Shown here: positions 62,920 through 64,000 of the stretch, one piece after another
Layout of the letters: the number at the start of each line of letters is the position of its first letter
Numbering within the stretch: the first letter of the stretch is position 1
Assembly: GCA_025094145.1 (NCBI GenBank)
Contig: JALLLS010000006.1
Span: 124,001 to 188,000 of the forward strand
Direction: 5' to 3'
DNA length: 64,000 nucleotides
DNA from: Spinellus fusiger
Taxonomy: Eukaryota; Mucoromycota; Mucoromycetes; Mucorales; Phycomycetaceae
Made by a program: the position numbers and the translations under genes
The notes under the pieces: model-generated
Seen by the model: the letters and a program-made list of their open reading frames with translations, nothing else
Told to the model about the DNA's origin: nothing
Database searches by the model: none

Positions 62920-63066
62920 AAGAGCAGAGAGAGAATATGAGAGAGAGAATATGAGAGAGAGAATACGAGAGAGAGAATACGAGAGAGCGACAGAGTTTGG
63001 TGTGTGCAGAAGTGTACGCGTGTGTGGACGTAGGGTTGTAGTTTTATAGAGAGAAAGAGAGAGAGT
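62920..63066. repeat. GAGAGA-rich minisatellite upstream of TFB2
   Basis: Four to five copies of a 14-bp GAGAGAGAATATGA / GAGAGAGAATACGA unit (about 62930-62990) with further (GA)n near 63050-63066. It lies in the region between TFB2 and the DUF1748 gene. Confidence 0.85.
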
Positions 63067-63113
63067 CTTATAGATACTACCTTTCTTCTAAATACAACTA
63101 CAACTGCAGTTCT

Positions 63114-63166
63114 CTATCTATCTATCTATTTGCCTGCCTGTCTGCCTGTCTGCCTGTCTGCCTGCT
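63114..63166. repeat. CTAT / CTGC-CTGT tetranucleotide repeat
   Basis: A short (CTAT)n run passes into alternating CTGC and CTGT units. Confidence 0.85.
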
Positions 63167-63327
63167 TAAAAGATAGGCACAACACTGGGGCGTCTCTTCT
63201 CTATAAACACCACAATGAACTCTGTTTCTGCTGTATTTATTCAAACAGCATTGTGTTTCTCTTATTATTAAACAGTGCAAACAAACACACAAACAAACAA
63301 AAGGAAACGTGGTTGGTGTTCTTTTCT

Positions 63328-63607
63328 TTAGCTTCTACGCTCAAAGTAGTTCGAGTTGTTCATAAAGACAATACTAGAATCCAGCACCCACTCGCCTACA
63401 TTGAGGTATTTCTGGACATAAATGCGTACTTCTTCATTGTCTATTTTTGAGATGGAGGGTCTATCATATAATACAGTGCATAAGTAGTTGTTTTTAGAGA
63501 GAGGTTACAGTCCTCACTTACTGAAGTCCAGTGTTGCGTTTGATACCAGCAAGTACGGTGGAGATCAGAATAGCATCTGCTGTATAATGAAACAGCTTTC
63601 CCCACAT
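63328..63607 (-). CDS. DUF1748 family small protein
   Basis: A two-exon gene too short for ordinary ORF lists. Exon 1 (63607-63522) reads MWGKLFHYTADAILISTVLA followed by GIKRNTGLQ; exon 2 (63460-63328) reads PSISKIDNEEVRIYVQKYLN, VGEWVLDSSIVFMNN and ends NYFERRS. The intron of 61 nt has GTAAGT and ATAG ends and is removed in frame, giving 72 residues, the usual size for this family. The AGIKRNTGL and YLNVGEW segments and the YFERR end are the family hallmarks. DUF1748 proteins are small and fungal; their function is not well established. The N-terminal half is mildly hydrophobic. Confidence 0.88.
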
Positions 63608-63609
63608 AA

Positions 63610-64000
63610 TAATATTGGTATGGAGGTAAGACCACTACTGGAAGAGGAAGAGGGAGGGAGAGAGAGAGGAGAGAGAGGAAAAGAAGAAGAAAGGAGATCA
63701 AAAAGAGCAGTAGGGCAGCACAGTAAGATTTAACGGGAACACCCACCACCACTCCACCTGCCTAGTGACTGCTTCCTAGTGTCTGTCTCCTTGCTGGCCT
63801 ATTTTGTGCCTGAGTTGGGAAGAATCCAATCCAATGCAATCCAATGCAAAAAAAAAGGTTTCTCGGTCTTTATTAGTAGTAGTAAGAGAAGTGTTTGGGT
63901 GCACTGTGGAATCCCGTCTACTTGGACTCTGCCCTCTTTCCAAACACCTCACTATGTAGGAGAAGAGTGATAATAGACACATCTAATTAGACAGATCCTT
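63610..64000. other. Right-hand end of window, promoter region
   Basis: GA-rich sequence (63640-63710) upstream of the DUF1748 start and no further gene recognised. Confidence 0.45.

Noticed and set aside
62920..63066. Regularly spaced repeats as a possible CRISPR array
   Set aside because: The units are contiguous GA-rich minisatellite copies without unique spacers, in a eukaryotic promoter region.

Overview
The window reads as an AT-rich nuclear segment of a fungus, most likely an early-diverging one (Mucoromycota). The grounds are many short GT-AG introns with CTAAC-type branch sites, fungal housekeeping genes (MRT4, uL11m, V-ATPase subunit D, TFB2, a DUF1748 protein), a MAK/ICK-type kinase beside a SPO22-like meiotic protein, and a heavy load of decayed Tc1/mariner, LINE, Gypsy and Fanzor elements. 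The species cannot be named from the sequence.

Layout. 1-7.0 kb is a gene desert with a deletion derivative of a Fanzor gene, a Tc1/mariner pseudogene and a tandem duplication. 7.0-9.35 kb is a secreted GH81 endo-1,3-beta-glucanase. 9.9-14.8 kb is a 1.29 kb TA-flanked inverted-repeat element followed by a 5'-truncated Gypsy pol. 15.7-25.9 kb is a gene block: MRT4, then on the minus strand a BAX-inhibitor-like protein, a MAK/ICK-type kinase and a SPO22/ZIP4-like TPR protein. 26.0-31.24 kb is a LINE with a poly(A) tail and a 17-bp target-site duplication, inserted about 120 bp upstream of the SPO22-like start. 31.4-33.75 kb is a nearly intact Fanzor nuclease gene. 35.5 kb is uL11m. 36.5-39.4 kb holds more copies of the inverted-repeat element, then an unknown coiled-coil gene.

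41.5-45.9 kb is one long minus-strand gene. Its consistent intron phases join a Ded1-like DEAD-box core, in which motif II has become YKVD and motif I GSGKI, to a canonical RanBP2-type zinc finger and a Ser/Thr/Gln-rich tail. 46-50.4 kb is a transposon graveyard with two head-to-head Tc1 copies, a second decayed Fanzor lineage and another inverted-repeat element. 50.5-53.0 kb has a pseudokinase (HRN, DYR) and a small unknown protein. 55.4-56.1 kb is a near-perfect foldback element. 56.7-63.6 kb is compact: a Mid2-like surface protein, V-ATPase subunit D, TFB2 and a tiny DUF1748 gene.

The most notable content is (1) two unrelated-looking Fanzor (eukaryotic TnpB-like RuvC nuclease) lineages in different decay states, one with an internally deleted sibling that shares its non-coding 3' flank, where a guide RNA would be expected, and (2) an apparently maintained, catalytically altered DEAD-box/RanBP2 fusion. 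Exon boundaries are inferred from frame and splice signals only.
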